The translations under genes and the position numbers were made by a program. A stretch of 64,000 bases of DNA from assembly GCF_900113965.1 (NCBI RefSeq), contig NZ_FORI01000003.1, positions 248,001 to 312,000 on the forward strand, in the 5' to 3' direction. The notes under the pieces were generated by a model. It was not told the DNA's origin and did no database searches. It saw only the letters and a list, made by a program, of their open reading frames with translations. Every line of letters begins with the position of its first letter. Position 1 is the first letter of the stretch. Shown in pieces: positions 42,506 to 52,022 of the stretch. Source of the DNA: Treponema bryantii (GTDB lineage Bacteria > Spirochaetota > Spirochaetia > Treponematales > Treponemataceae).

Positions 42506-42599
42506 GATTGCCACGCCCTTCGGGCTCGCAATGACGTACTTATTCGTGATTCGTAAAAAGCATCGTCATTGCGAGGAGCGCTAGCGACGCGGCAATCCA
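42506..42599. repeat. Family B repeat, two units (copy B4), overlapping the end of the YlmD-family gene
   Basis: GATTGCCACGCCCTTCGGGC then TCGCAATGACG, and CGTCATTGCGAGGAGCGCTA then GCGACGCGGCAATCC. The second unit supplies the last codons and stop of the convergent YlmD-family gene. Confidence 0.85.
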
Positions 42600-43444
42600 T
42601 TCCCTATAAACGCCGCCTGCACCGTGAATTTTTCCGGTGCTCCATTCAATTTTGTTTCCCTTCTATTTGATCCGTATATAAATTCCCCGTCAATTCTAGT
42701 ACAACAGGTACAGGCAGGATGTACCCAGATGTTTTCGCCAGGAACGCCGGCTTTCTGTAAGGCGGCCAGGTTGGCTTTTTCCAGGGAGAGTCTGTAGAGG
42801 GGGCCGCCGCCGGTGTTCCAGGTGACTTCGACACCGGGTTCAAGCGGGGTTACGCAATCTGGTGTAAAGTTCTCGGAAAACCACTTGGCGCGCTCTTCGT
42901 TTACGATGTAGCAGCAGGCGCGGATGTGGGGGCCTATTACTATGCAGAAGTTTTGGGCGCGGGCGCCGTATTCTTTTTCTGCGAGCTTTATTGCATCGAC
43001 AACAATTCCAGTTCCTTTCCAGCCCGAATGAACTATACCAAACACTCCTGTTACAGGATCATACAAATAAAGCGGCATACAGTCTGCTACAGTAACGGTT
43101 GGAACCAGGTCGCGGTTTGTGGTAATGATTCCATCACCAATTTTATCTTTGGTATCACTGGCATTATGAACATCATAAACTATGTGGGTGTGATCTAGCT
43201 GGACAGGGACAAGTTTTCGTTTTTCCTGCGGTAGTTTCGACCCTTCGACTAGGCTCAGGGACCGCAAGCTCAACCACCGCATTTTTTCAAAAACCGTATT
43301 TCGATTCGGGTTATTTTCATTCCAGCGAAAACGCATACTGCCGGCAGCTTTCAGTGTTAGGCCGCAGACAGGGGCGCCCTCCACTACCTGACCTCCACGG
43401 CGAAATTCAAAGAACTCAAAAAGATTACTGTTCTGTTGCGGCAT
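42581..43444 (-). CDS. YlmD/LACC1-family purine nucleoside-processing enzyme (polyphenol oxidase family)
   Basis: Start at the ATG at 43444 (287 aa); the codon before it is a TTG. Family motifs are DGIITTNRD, TVADCMPLYLYDP (C122), VHSGWKGTG (H139) and PHIRACCY. Enzymes of this family act on adenosine or inosine by phosphorolysis and deamination. The usual QVHG histidine appears as QLDHTH, so the first catalytic His may be shifted or lost. Residues about 56-73 come from an inserted family A repeat, and the last residues (LPRR) from a family B repeat. It overlaps the upstream gene by 20 nt. Confidence 0.85.
   Translation of the reverse strand: MPQQNSNLFEFFEFRRGGQVVEGAPVCGLTLKAAGSMRFRWNENNPNRNTVFEKMRWLSLRSLSLVEGSKLPQEKRKLVPVQLDHTHIVYDVHNASDTKDKIGDGIITTNRDLVPTVTVADCMPLYLYDPVTGVFGIVHSGWKGTGIVVDAIKLAEKEYGARAQNFCIVIGPHIRACCYIVNEERAKWFSENFTPDCVTPLEPGVEVTWNTGGGPLYRLSLEKANLAALQKAGVPGENIWVHPACTCCTRIDGEFIYGSNRRETKLNGAPEKFTVQAAFIGNGLPRR
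43228..43280. repeat. Family A repeat inside the YlmD-family gene (copy A5)
   Basis: Outer GCGGTAGTTTCGA and CTCAACCACCGC ends surround an inner CCCTTCGACT..GCTCAGGGACCG unit. The frame stays open and adds about 18 residues between conserved motifs. Confidence 0.85.
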
Positions 43445-45137
43445 CAATTGGCTCCAGTTCTGAAAGATAGAAATTGGCTTTTTTCAGGTTTTCCCAGCTG
43501 CTGCGTAAACTGTCACGCCACATGCGGTTGCGGTGTCCTTTAATTGAAGCAAAGTTCTGAAGACCTTCGTGAACCTTATCGCGCTCTTCAGAAAGAATTC
43601 CCTTGAGACACTTATCCATCATTCCAGCACCTTTTTCAAACTTCTTTACACATTCACGGATTTCAGACTCAGTTGTTGTCATCATTGAATCAATCTGATT
43701 CTGAACCTGGAAAGAACGGATTCTGCTTGTTGCAAACTCTTCGAACTGAGCTCCATACTCACCTTCCGGAGCAAGTCTGTCTAACAGCTCCTGCATCTGA
43801 GTCATTGACTGAGAAAACAGGTTTAAGCCTTCTGAATACTCTACTCTGTTCTCGTTACGTATAAATACACCTTCCATCATTACATCATTCAGGCAAGGCA
43901 TCATCTCATCATAACAGTTTTCACAGAACCACGACAAAAAGCCGCCTGTAAGCTCACACGAGAACGGAACTCTAAGCCAGAGTGCCTGCCATGGGCGGTA
44001 TTTAAGAACAGGGAACTCAAAAAGGCCAAAGTCATTACCAAGATAAGTTTCCAGATTTTTCTTTTTACGCTCACGAAGCCAGTCGGCCCAGCGAACATCA
44101 ATAATCTTTCGCCAGTGAGTACGGAAATTAGGGAACCAGCCTTCTACGCCCTCAATATTTCCAGGCAGCCAGTCATAATCTGCATTAATGATTTTTCCAA
44201 CTTTGATAATTGGAACATTGGAAATAAACATCTGAAGTGAACCAAGGCACTGATTTGCTTTTGCAATAAATTCCTTGATTGTGCGTTCAATGTCTTTATC
44301 CTGAGCATTTTTCGTAACGTCTTTACGCTGAGTAAACATCAGCATTGCTTCCAGAACCTCATTCTGAACAGGCATTACGTTAGAAAAAACAGCCGCAAAG
44401 CTTGCATAATCATTTACCGCATTACGATACGGGCAGGTAAAATTATTTCCCGTAAGATTTGTAAACTGAGAAGTAAAATGAATATAAGGCAGTCTTGTAA
44501 ACTGACGCAGCCAGTTGAGAGAGCTTACTGCTCCGTAAAGGTTACTTTTTGCCGCGCCATCAATATTTTTGAGGATATTATCAAGATTTTTCAGAAGTCC
44601 GTTTTTTACATCCACTGAAGGCTCTGTATCAAAAGAAAGAGAAAAGGGATCCGCTTCCTGAGTAATCATATCTGCAAGTTCAGGAGTAACAAAAGAACTT
44701 AAAAAGACATAAAAATCACCAGGATTATCATCAATTATGTTGAAATATGGCTTAAAAAAGTCTGCGGCGGTCTTAAGAGATCGCAGATGTTCATAAAAAA
44801 CTGAATCTACAAGACCATTTCTATGATTTAAGATTCCAGGATGATCACGGTTTATTCTGCGGGCCATTGAGGCCAATACATCTTCATTATAAATTTTCTC
44901 TGAATCTTTTTTTTCAATAAGGCTTCTAACCCACAAAAGAAATTTATAAAAAGCTGATTCTTCCTTAAAACGAAGATGGAGAGATATATTTTTTTCAGGA
45001 TACTGATTTTCAGTTTCAACTAATTGAATAACAGAAACTGATGACTGATTGATTTTTTCAAGCATGTCACTGCGTTCTGAAGCGTCCATTCCGGCAACAA
45101 GTTTATCGAACGCACTTCTATTCATTTCATCCGTCAT
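43425..45137 (-). CDS. 570-aa protein, probably Spirochaete-specific (DUF5312-like)
   Basis: 570 residues, no signal peptide or membrane segment; largely helical, with an aromatic-rich middle (FPVLKYRPWQALWLRVPF) and helical ends. I associate it with the spirochaetal DUF5312 group, but only from memory. A promoter with TTGAAG / CATAAT lies so close that the ATG is 6 nt after the -10. It overlaps the following YlmD-family gene and is divergent from the cyclase operon. Function unknown. Confidence 0.65.
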   Translation of the reverse strand: MTDEMNRSAFDKLVAGMDASERSDMLEKINQSSVSVIQLVETENQYPEKNISLHLRFKEESAFYKFLLWVRSLIEKKDSEKIYNEDVLASMARRINRDHPGILNHRNGLVDSVFYEHLRSLKTAADFFKPYFNIIDDNPGDFYVFLSSFVTPELADMITQEADPFSLSFDTEPSVDVKNGLLKNLDNILKNIDGAAKSNLYGAVSSLNWLRQFTRLPYIHFTSQFTNLTGNNFTCPYRNAVNDYASFAAVFSNVMPVQNEVLEAMLMFTQRKDVTKNAQDKDIERTIKEFIAKANQCLGSLQMFISNVPIIKVGKIINADYDWLPGNIEGVEGWFPNFRTHWRKIIDVRWADWLRERKKKNLETYLGNDFGLFEFPVLKYRPWQALWLRVPFSCELTGGFLSWFCENCYDEMMPCLNDVMMEGVFIRNENRVEYSEGLNLFSQSMTQMQELLDRLAPEGEYGAQFEEFATSRIRSFQVQNQIDSMMTTTESEIRECVKKFEKGAGMMDKCLKGILSEERDKVHEGLQNFASIKGHRNRMWRDSLRSSWENLKKANFYLSELEPIDAATEQ

Positions 45138-45143
45138 ACTTTA

Positions 45144-45172
45144 ATTATGAACGGAAATGACGTATTCTTCAA
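45144..45172 (-). promoter_or_regulatory. Promoter of the 570-aa gene (leaderless candidate)
   Basis: TTGAAG (45172-45167), 17-nt spacer, CATAAT (45149-45144), then 6 nt to the ATG at 45137. Confidence 0.6.
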
Positions 45173-45194
45173 GTTAATTATAACAGCACAGTTA

Positions 45195-45224
45195 TTGTTT
45201 TTTTATGCCCTTATATGGTATAAT
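45195..45224 (+). promoter_or_regulatory. Promoter of the cyclase/FecR/barrel operon
   Basis: TTGTTT (45195-45200), 18-nt spacer, TATAAT (45219-45224) with an upstream TGG giving an extended -10. Confidence 0.7.
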
Positions 45225-45273
45225 TTTCTAAGAACTGATATTAAAAAAATGATATTAGAGAGAGAACAATATC

Positions 45274-47466
45274 GTGAGTAAAAAAAAAGATTCTACCAAA
45301 AACGTCAATAGATATGATGTAAAATTTCCTATCGGAGTAAAACTTGCTGTAATTATCGGCTTTATTGTACTGGTTTCACTTGGTACAGTAACCTATCTTA
45401 ACAGCCATTTCGTTGGTGAAGACGTAAAAATTACTGCCGAAAACAATAACCTTTCAACAAACACCCGCGCTGCTTCCACCATGGAAGACAAAATCAGTAC
45501 TATCCGTTCAAACGTTTTCCAGCTTCTGGACCTTCTGAATGTTGTAAGCGGTGGACGTCAGGCTGCTCTTGCGCGCCAGGCAGAGGCTTTCTTCTTTGAA
45601 CGAAATCAGGATATTGCTTCTATTTATATTCTCTCAGAAAACAGTGTTTCAAAACCTGAAAGCACTGACTCAAAAATCCTTAATTCAAGATTTTTCCTTT
45701 CGAACGAGCTTGATACATCTGTAATGGAAACCTTTATTCAGGCTTCAACCTCAGAAATCAAACGTTCCTGCAGCGGAGAAACAATTGCATTAAACGCCTC
45801 TCCATTCTTTGGCATTCCAGTTATGTCAATTCTGTTCTCTTACAAAGAAAACGGACTTGATCAGACCTGTATCATTACCTTCTCAATTGAAAGTATTTCT
45901 GACATTCTTGGTACAGATTCTATCAATACAACCTTTATCATAAACGATTCTGATGAGCTGCTTTCTCATCCGGAAACAGACCGCATTCTTCGTGGAGAGA
46001 GCCTTAAAAACTACCCTCTCGTAACTGCAATGCGTCAGAACAATCAGAATAACGATGACAGCCGCCAGATTCCATTCATTAATGTTGAAACAATTGACGG
46101 TAAAGAAAAGAAAGTTGAATATTACGGAGCTTATGAAAAGCTTTCATTTGGTGATATTGTAGTTCTTACAACTGTTCCAATCAGTTCGGTACTTGAAGGA
46201 GTTCTTACAACCCGCCGTAACAATATTTATCTGATGGGCGTTGTATTCTTCCTTTCTATTATTTTTATTCTTACCTTCTCTCGCTTTGCAATTTCCCGAC
46301 ACCTTAGAAAGCTTACTGCGGCTGCTGAAGAAATTAAACTTGGTAACTTTGAATCTGATATTTTTGAACACCTGCATACAAAACGTAAAGACGAAATTGG
46401 TGTTTTGAACCAGAGTACAAAAGACGAACTTTACTCTCTGAATACCTTCGCAAAATTTACAAACAGAAACGTTGCAAAGGCTATTGCAAGGCAGGAAATT
46501 GACTTTAATCCTCATCTGAAAGACGTAACAATCTTCTTTAGTGATATTCGAGGCTTTACAGCTATTTCAGATGGCTTTAAAAACCGTTTTGGAAATGACT
46601 CTCCTAGCGAAATCATCGGCTTCTTGAACGACTACATGAGCCGCATGGTAAACTGTATTGTGCTCAGCCACGGAAACATCGATAAGTTTGAAGGTGACGC
46701 TATCATGGCCGTATGGGGAATCATGAGAAACGACAGCCTTGAGTTCGAAGATATGGCTGATTCAGATCCACGCAAGAAGGAATTGCAGAAAATCCATGAT
46801 GACCATGTTATGGAAGACGCTACAAATGCCATTCGCGGTACAATCGCCATGCGTTATGCCCTTATGAAATACAATAAGGAAGCAGAAGCCTTTACAAAAG
46901 CCCACGAAAATGAACCAAAAGCAAAATATAAACCACACATCCGCATTGGAAGTGGTTTGAATACCGGTCGTGCAACCTGTGGTTTGATGGGTGCCGACAT
47001 GGGTAAAGACGGTAAGATGGAATATACGGCCATTGGAGACGCAGTAAACTTTGCATCTCGTACAGAAAGCTCTAACAAGCCTTGTGGAACAGATATTCTT
47101 ATTACTGAAGATACTTACAGCCTGCTCAAAAAGCGCTTTATTAAATGTCAGGAAAACAATTTTACAATTGCAGATGCTGACAAAGCAAACGAGCTTATTG
47201 TTGAGCAGATTCCAGTAGAATTTGAAGTAAAAGGTAAAGGCACACAGCACTTCTATGGTGTTGTAAATATGCCACAATTTGATATTGAAGAGTTCTTTAA
47301 GCCAAATGAACCAGATTTTAAGGCAGACCCGGATTGTGCAAGAGCCCTTGGACCTAACGGACCAAAAACACTCAATGAAGTTCGTAATCTGCTTGGAATC
47401 CCAATCCCTGAATTTGAAAAGGTAAACTTGAATGAAGAAGAAAACAAGATCCAGGTTAAGCAATAG
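45274..47466 (+). CDS. Sensor adenylate cyclase (periplasmic sensor, HAMP-like, class III cyclase)
   Basis: 730 residues from a GTG start (AGAGAGAG upstream). A TM segment (22-42), a periplasmic sensor domain (about 45-315, Cache-like), a second TM (319-341), a HAMP-like linker, then a class III cyclase domain (about 415-665). All catalytic residues are present: D424 (FFSDIRGFT), D475 (KFEGDAIMAV), K471, T585, N592 and R596. Lys/Thr base residues mark class IIIb. It should work as a homodimer making cAMP. It overlaps the FecR-domain gene by 35 nt. I recall T. pallidum TP0485 as its relative. Confidence 0.9.
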   Translation: MSKKKDSTKNVNRYDVKFPIGVKLAVIIGFIVLVSLGTVTYLNSHFVGEDVKITAENNNLSTNTRAASTMEDKISTIRSNVFQLLDLLNVVSGGRQAALARQAEAFFFERNQDIASIYILSENSVSKPESTDSKILNSRFFLSNELDTSVMETFIQASTSEIKRSCSGETIALNASPFFGIPVMSILFSYKENGLDQTCIITFSIESISDILGTDSINTTFIINDSDELLSHPETDRILRGESLKNYPLVTAMRQNNQNNDDSRQIPFINVETIDGKEKKVEYYGAYEKLSFGDIVVLTTVPISSVLEGVLTTRRNNIYLMGVVFFLSIIFILTFSRFAISRHLRKLTAAAEEIKLGNFESDIFEHLHTKRKDEIGVLNQSTKDELYSLNTFAKFTNRNVAKAIARQEIDFNPHLKDVTIFFSDIRGFTAISDGFKNRFGNDSPSEIIGFLNDYMSRMVNCIVLSHGNIDKFEGDAIMAVWGIMRNDSLEFEDMADSDPRKKELQKIHDDHVMEDATNAIRGTIAMRYALMKYNKEAEAFTKAHENEPKAKYKPHIRIGSGLNTGRATCGLMGADMGKDGKMEYTAIGDAVNFASRTESSNKPCGTDILITEDTYSLLKKRFIKCQENNFTIADADKANELIVEQIPVEFEVKGKGTQHFYGVVNMPQFDIEEFFKPNEPDFKADPDCARALGPNGPKTLNEVRNLLGIPIPEFEKVNLNEEENKIQVKQ

Positions 47467-50413
47467 TCTGCTTCTTCCGTTCTGCATTACCATTTTCGTG
47501 TGTCTTATAGGAGCGACAACAAACTCCTGGTTATTCTACACAAGCTTTTTCAGAGCTCTTACAAAGCAGAATGAACAGCCGATTGCAACTATAACCTTTA
47601 AATATAAAACTGCTCAGCGTAAATTCCTTGACCGTGTTGTATGGGATCGTCTGCGTCAGAATTCTCCGGTTTATAACGGAGACACCATTCATACAGCAGC
47701 GCTTTCAGAAGCTACCATCTGGTTTAATGACGGAAACGTTATGGACCTTATGGAAAACACAATGGCCCAGGTATTCCTTACAGAAGACATGAGTGCTGCC
47801 GTTGAACTTGAAGACGGTTACGCGACTGTAGACTCTTCTGATTCTGAAAACGGACTCACCCTTTCTTCAAATGGTGTTCAGGTTGCAGTAAAATCTGGAA
47901 CAAGCCTTAGTGCAGGTTCAGTTTCTCAGGCAGATACTACTGGTGCCGGCGGAACTGGTGCTGGTGCCGCTGCCGCAGACGGCAAGAAAGCAGCAAAAGG
48001 CCTTTCGGTTCAGGTATTGAAAGGTTCTGCTTCGGTACAGAATGCAGACGGTACATCTACTGCAATTGCACAGGGACAGGAACTGAACATGAGTAGTGCA
48101 GACGGCAGTGCAAATGTAATTGCTTCACGCCCTACTCTTACAGTGCTTTCTCCAGCCCGCAACGAAAAGATTCTTTATCATACTCAGGGTGCAACAAACG
48201 TACACTTCAGCTGGAATAATGCGGCAGAGAGTACAATTCTTCAGATTTCTCAGGACAAAGATTTTAATGATGTTCTTTACCGCTTAAGCTCAGACGGCCT
48301 GAACGAAACAGATATCAAGCTTGAAGCCGGAACTTATTTCTGGAAGCTCGACAGTTCGGAAGACGGACTTAGCGAACAGGAAGCAATTAACGCCGGACAG
48401 ATTAAAAACGGAAAGATTCAGGTAATTCAGTCGCTTCCACCTACACAGGTTGCTCCTGCAGAAAACTACACTTACGGCTACAGAACTCGTACTCCGGCCG
48501 TTCGTATTATCTGGACAGAAAGTCCATACGCCTCTACATACAAACTCGAAGTTTCTAAGAGCCCTTCAATGACAAATCCGGTTATTGAACAGAGAACTTC
48601 TACAACTTCTTCTATTATATCAACTCTTAAAGAAGGCACTTATTACTGGCGCGTAACTCCTTATTACACAATGAACAAAAAAGGATTTGCCGAACCATCT
48701 GAAATCAGAAGCTTCAGGATTGAACGCAAGGGTGAACTTACAGCCCCAGAACTTCTGGTTCCTTCTGAAAACGGAATTGTAAATACAGAAACTTCTGCAA
48801 AGCCAACAAGCTTCTCTTGGAAAATTGAAAACGAAGCACAGAGCTACACTGTCCGCATTGCAGATAATCCTAATTTGAGAAATCCTGCAGTTACATTTGA
48901 AACTGCAGATAACTTCTATTCACTGAACTCTAACATCATAAAACTTAAGGATGGAAAGTGGTACTGGGGAATTACAATGCGTGATGTTGAAGGCAACATC
49001 TCCCCTGTTTCTGAAATCAGAACTTTCTATACAATGAAGGGTGTTCCAGAGCAGCACACTGTTGAACCGGCAGACGGCTACAACTGTGCACTGAACCTTC
49101 TTCCAGATACTAAGTTTACATGGAAGCGTAATATTCCAGAAAACTTTACAAGTGAGTTTGAGATTTCGGAAGACCAGGGCTTTAGAAATATTGTTTATAA
49201 GGCTCCGGTTAATTCAACAAGTTTGCGCGGTGTAAACCTTCCTCTTGGAACTTATTACTGGCGTCTTAAGTCTTCAAGTACAACTGATGAAACTCAGCTG
49301 ATTACACCTTCAAAGACTTTCAACGTTATCGGAAACCTTGACGAAGCAACACTTGCAGCACCAGGCCCTCGCGCTATTGCCCGCGAAACTATTCCATTCC
49401 ACTTTGAATGGAAAGATGTTAGTGGCGCTGATTATTATAAGGTATCAATTTATCGCCAGTCGGACAATAAACTGATTTATGAGAATGTGGTTTATGAGCC
49501 GGAAGACAATATCGACATGTATAATCCAAAAGACTTTGTTGATAAGTCTAATTACAACTGGCGCGTTCAGGCATTTGCAAACGAGATTCCAGGAGTTTCT
49601 TCAAGACGTACAGGACGTCTTTCTGAAGGAAGCTTCTATCTTATAAAACTCAAGCCGGTAGAAATTACAGCTCCTTCTAAAGATGCAAAGATCAACGGTA
49701 TTGAAGCAATCCTTAATCCTTCTTATGCAAAATGGAGTTCTCTGGACACTGTAGCAAAGGCACAGCTGGTTCTCATTAAAACAGATGACCACAATGCAGA
49801 AGTATTAAAGGTACCAACAGACGAACAGATGGCAAAGGGAATTATGGTTGCTCCTAACTCAGTTCGCCTTGATACAGCAGAAGGTCTTAGACCTGGCCGC
49901 TATGAAATTATTGTCTACGCAGAAACTCTTGATGGTGTTGATATTTCGAACACAGATGCAAAATACCGCGGAAGATTTACAATTCTTCCTGTAGAGCCAC
50001 TTCCTTCTACAACAAACCTTGCGGCTAATCCTCCTCTACTCGGAGCTGAATATCTGCGCAATCCGGATAATCCTCGTACAATTACCCTCAGCTGGAGTAA
50101 GGTACCGGATGCAACTGATTATATTGTAGAAATCAAAGATAAGAAAAATAAGACTGTTCTTTCTCAGATTGTTGAAAAGAAAACAAGCTATGAAATTGAT
50201 TTCTTGAAACTCTACGAGCAGAATAAATCAACTTTTGGAAAAGGAACCTTTAAGTGGACTGTACACGCTATTCGCCGTATGGACACAGATAAAGATGGAA
50301 AGGCAGATAAGATTCTTCAGGAAGGACCTGCATCAGAATCAACCTTCTCTACCGATATTCCAACACCAAAGAAAACTAAGGCAAAAGGAGCAAAGAACCC
50401 TTATGGTAATTAG
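47432..50413 (+). CDS. FecR-domain protein with repeated Fn3-like modules
   Basis: 993 residues. An N-terminal membrane anchor (about 12-38) is followed by a FecR-like domain (about 55-230: RLRQNSPVYNGDTIHTA, IWFNDGNVMDL, GQELNMS). Then come about six Fn3-like modules of roughly 100 residues, each with an aromatic strand (YFWKL, YYWRVT, WYWGIT, YYWRLK, YNWRVQ, FKWTVH). It would span much of the periplasm. No sigma factor or TonB receptor is nearby, so the FecR domain is not of the usual regulator type. It overlaps both neighbours, so all three are coupled. Confidence 0.83.
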   Translation: MKKKTRSRLSNSLLLPFCITIFVCLIGATTNSWLFYTSFFRALTKQNEQPIATITFKYKTAQRKFLDRVVWDRLRQNSPVYNGDTIHTAALSEATIWFNDGNVMDLMENTMAQVFLTEDMSAAVELEDGYATVDSSDSENGLTLSSNGVQVAVKSGTSLSAGSVSQADTTGAGGTGAGAAAADGKKAAKGLSVQVLKGSASVQNADGTSTAIAQGQELNMSSADGSANVIASRPTLTVLSPARNEKILYHTQGATNVHFSWNNAAESTILQISQDKDFNDVLYRLSSDGLNETDIKLEAGTYFWKLDSSEDGLSEQEAINAGQIKNGKIQVIQSLPPTQVAPAENYTYGYRTRTPAVRIIWTESPYASTYKLEVSKSPSMTNPVIEQRTSTTSSIISTLKEGTYYWRVTPYYTMNKKGFAEPSEIRSFRIERKGELTAPELLVPSENGIVNTETSAKPTSFSWKIENEAQSYTVRIADNPNLRNPAVTFETADNFYSLNSNIIKLKDGKWYWGITMRDVEGNISPVSEIRTFYTMKGVPEQHTVEPADGYNCALNLLPDTKFTWKRNIPENFTSEFEISEDQGFRNIVYKAPVNSTSLRGVNLPLGTYYWRLKSSSTTDETQLITPSKTFNVIGNLDEATLAAPGPRAIARETIPFHFEWKDVSGADYYKVSIYRQSDNKLIYENVVYEPEDNIDMYNPKDFVDKSNYNWRVQAFANEIPGVSSRRTGRLSEGSFYLIKLKPVEITAPSKDAKINGIEAILNPSYAKWSSLDTVAKAQLVLIKTDDHNAEVLKVPTDEQMAKGIMVAPNSVRLDTAEGLRPGRYEIIVYAETLDGVDISNTDAKYRGRFTILPVEPLPSTTNLAANPPLLGAEYLRNPDNPRTITLSWSKVPDATDYIVEIKDKKNKTVLSQIVEKKTSYEIDFLKLYEQNKSTFGKGTFKWTVHAIRRMDTDKDGKADKILQEGPASESTFSTDIPTPKKTKAKGAKNPYGN

Positions 50414-51737
50414 TAAAAAACTCCTTTGTGCTTTGTTAGTTCTGGCTGTTGCCTGCAGCACTGTTTCAGCTAAATCAAAAAAGAAATCTAAAAACGGATT
50501 ACAGACCTCTAAATCAGAAGTAAATGCCGACAAAGAGAAAACCGGCGATGAAACTGAAGAAACAGGCAACGTTGAAGATGCATGGCAGTACCTTGAATGG
50601 GAAGAAGATTATCCTGAATATGTTCAGAAATACGAAATTGTAATTGAAGAAAAGAAAGATGAAAAAACTGACTGGAAAGAAATAAATCATCTTTTTACAG
50701 AAGACAATACAACCCGTGTTCAGATTAATCCTCTTCTTGGACCTGGTCTTTACCGCTACAAGGTTATTACTTATGACCTTATCGGTATTCCAGAAATTGA
50801 ATCTGACTGGTTTGAATTTAATATTTACCGCGCTTATGTACCTCAGGTACGAAGTGTAGAAGCTGCAGTAACCCGTTCTTCTACAATCTATCTTGATGAA
50901 GTAAATGACGGTATTTTTACTGTTACCGGACGAAACCTGTTTGAGCTTCAGGAAAGCCTTACAGACACTTCATTTACATCGTACAGCATTATTAATGCAC
51001 GAAGAAACACTGAAGCTCCTATAACCCCTGTAATCACTGAATTCAGCGATAATAACCGCCGCCTTAAAGTTCAGTTTGATATGGATGAACTTGATACTGG
51101 TACTTATTATTTTGCAGCTACTGACGCCAGTGGTCTTACTGCAGAAAACAGCAAGGATAATATGTTCACTGTAAAGTTCCGTAAGGCAGTGGACTTTGAT
51201 GTTGCAGCAGGCTATACCTGCCCTGTAATCGTTATTGGAGATAAAATGAAGGAGTATCTTAATACTTCTGTTCTCCCTGTTTCTGCAACTGCTAAGCTTT
51301 CTTTAATGCCGTTTAAGCGCCGCTTTGGCTATCTTGGTATTGGTGTTGATGCTGCTTACTCAAGAATCATTACTACTACTGAAGGCTATGATCTTGATGG
51401 TAACTATATCTGCGGAAACGCACTTTTCATTTATCAGTTCCCAATTCGTATAAAGGATAAAAAGAATACTGATAAGCTCCGCCACATTGCAACTTTGGAA
51501 CTGCATGGTGGCGGTGGTGTCGCTATGTTCAACAACCTGGTATTCCACTTCCCTCACGATATTAACTCAGAACCTCTCAACAGCCTCGATTTCAGCGCTA
51601 CAGCAGGCCTAAGCGCCCAGGTTTACTTTACAAACCGCCTGTACGCAGAATTAGGCGCAGATTTCGTTATGCCGTTCATGGGCAGCCTCATGATGGCCTA
51701 CGTAAAGCCAGTAGCCTGCGTGGGCTGGCAGTTCTAA
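50403..51737 (+). CDS. Outer-membrane beta-barrel protein with periplasmic N-terminal domain
   Basis: Start at the ATG at 50403 after AGGAG (444 aa), inside the end of the FecR gene; the longer frame upstream is antisense to sense. Signal peptide to about residue 23 (STVSA), a Lys/Glu-rich linker, two Ig-like regions (about 60-270), then a barrel-like C-terminus ending VGWQF with terminal Phe. I recall T. pallidum TP0483, reported to bind fibronectin, as the relative in this position. Function here is inferred. Confidence 0.8.
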   Translation: MVISKKLLCALLVLAVACSTVSAKSKKKSKNGLQTSKSEVNADKEKTGDETEETGNVEDAWQYLEWEEDYPEYVQKYEIVIEEKKDEKTDWKEINHLFTEDNTTRVQINPLLGPGLYRYKVITYDLIGIPEIESDWFEFNIYRAYVPQVRSVEAAVTRSSTIYLDEVNDGIFTVTGRNLFELQESLTDTSFTSYSIINARRNTEAPITPVITEFSDNNRRLKVQFDMDELDTGTYYFAATDASGLTAENSKDNMFTVKFRKAVDFDVAAGYTCPVIVIGDKMKEYLNTSVLPVSATAKLSLMPFKRRFGYLGIGVDAAYSRIITTTEGYDLDGNYICGNALFIYQFPIRIKDKKNTDKLRHIATLELHGGGGVAMFNNLVFHFPHDINSEPLNSLDFSATAGLSAQVYFTNRLYAELGADFVMPFMGSLMMAYVKPVACVGWQF

Positions 51738-51755
51738 TAAAAAAAATCAGGACAT

Positions 51756-51783
51756 AAAAAAAAGACTCGCGTTTGCGAGTCTT
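51756..51783 (-). terminator. Terminator, distal end of the tRNA region
   Basis: AAGACTCGC and GCGAGTCTT (9 bp, 4-nt loop), followed on the reverse strand by eight T. It may also serve the barrel gene on the forward strand, where the T-run is weak. Confidence 0.8.
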
Positions 51784-51797
51784 AATTATTTAACCGA

Positions 51798-51824
51798 CGG
51801 TTCCTGCGGGAATCGAACCTGCCT
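51798..51824 (-). pseudogene. 3' fragment of tRNA-Glu (tRNA remnant)
   Basis: CGGTTCCTGCGGGAATCGAA then CCTGCCT matches the T-arm and acceptor end of the tRNA-Glu at 52023-52049 with one mismatch in 27 nt. No matching 5' half exists upstream on the reverse strand. Confidence 0.75.
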
Positions 51825-51933
51825 ACAATCGAAAATCCGTTAAAAAACGGGCTGCGACAGCGGGCCGTTTTAGGATTATCGAAAGAACGGCTCAAATGGC
51901 GAGACTATGCGAGCCATTCTATTTGTAGATTTC

Positions 51934-51972
51934 AAAAAAAAAAAAAAAATACTGAAGCGAAGCTTCAGTATT
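51934..51972 (-). terminator. Terminator with a 16-nt A-run
   Basis: AATACTGAAGC and GCTTCAGTATT (11 bp, 3-nt loop) followed on the reverse strand by a long T-run. Confidence 0.85.
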
Positions 51973-51979
51973 TCTATAT

Positions 51980-52010
51980 AAAAAAAACTAACTCACATAG
52001 TGAGTTAGCT
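51980..52010 (-). terminator. Terminator of tRNA-Glu
   Basis: On the reverse strand CTAACTCAC pairs with GTGAGTTAG (9 bp, 3-nt loop), then eight T. It lies 13 nt past the tRNA. Confidence 0.85.
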
Positions 52011-52022
52011 TTTACAATGTCG

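Larger units (their letters stand above)
51738..52022. other. Non-coding stretch with tRNA fragment and hairpins
   Basis: Between the barrel gene and tRNA-Glu there is no convincing gene. It holds three hairpin/T-run elements, a 27-nt tRNA-Glu-like fragment and a 16-nt A-run; each is listed separately. Confidence 0.75.

Noticed and set aside
51798-51900. Third complete tRNA gene
   Set aside because: Only the T-arm and 3' acceptor are present; no matching 5' acceptor, D arm or anticodon arm could be folded.
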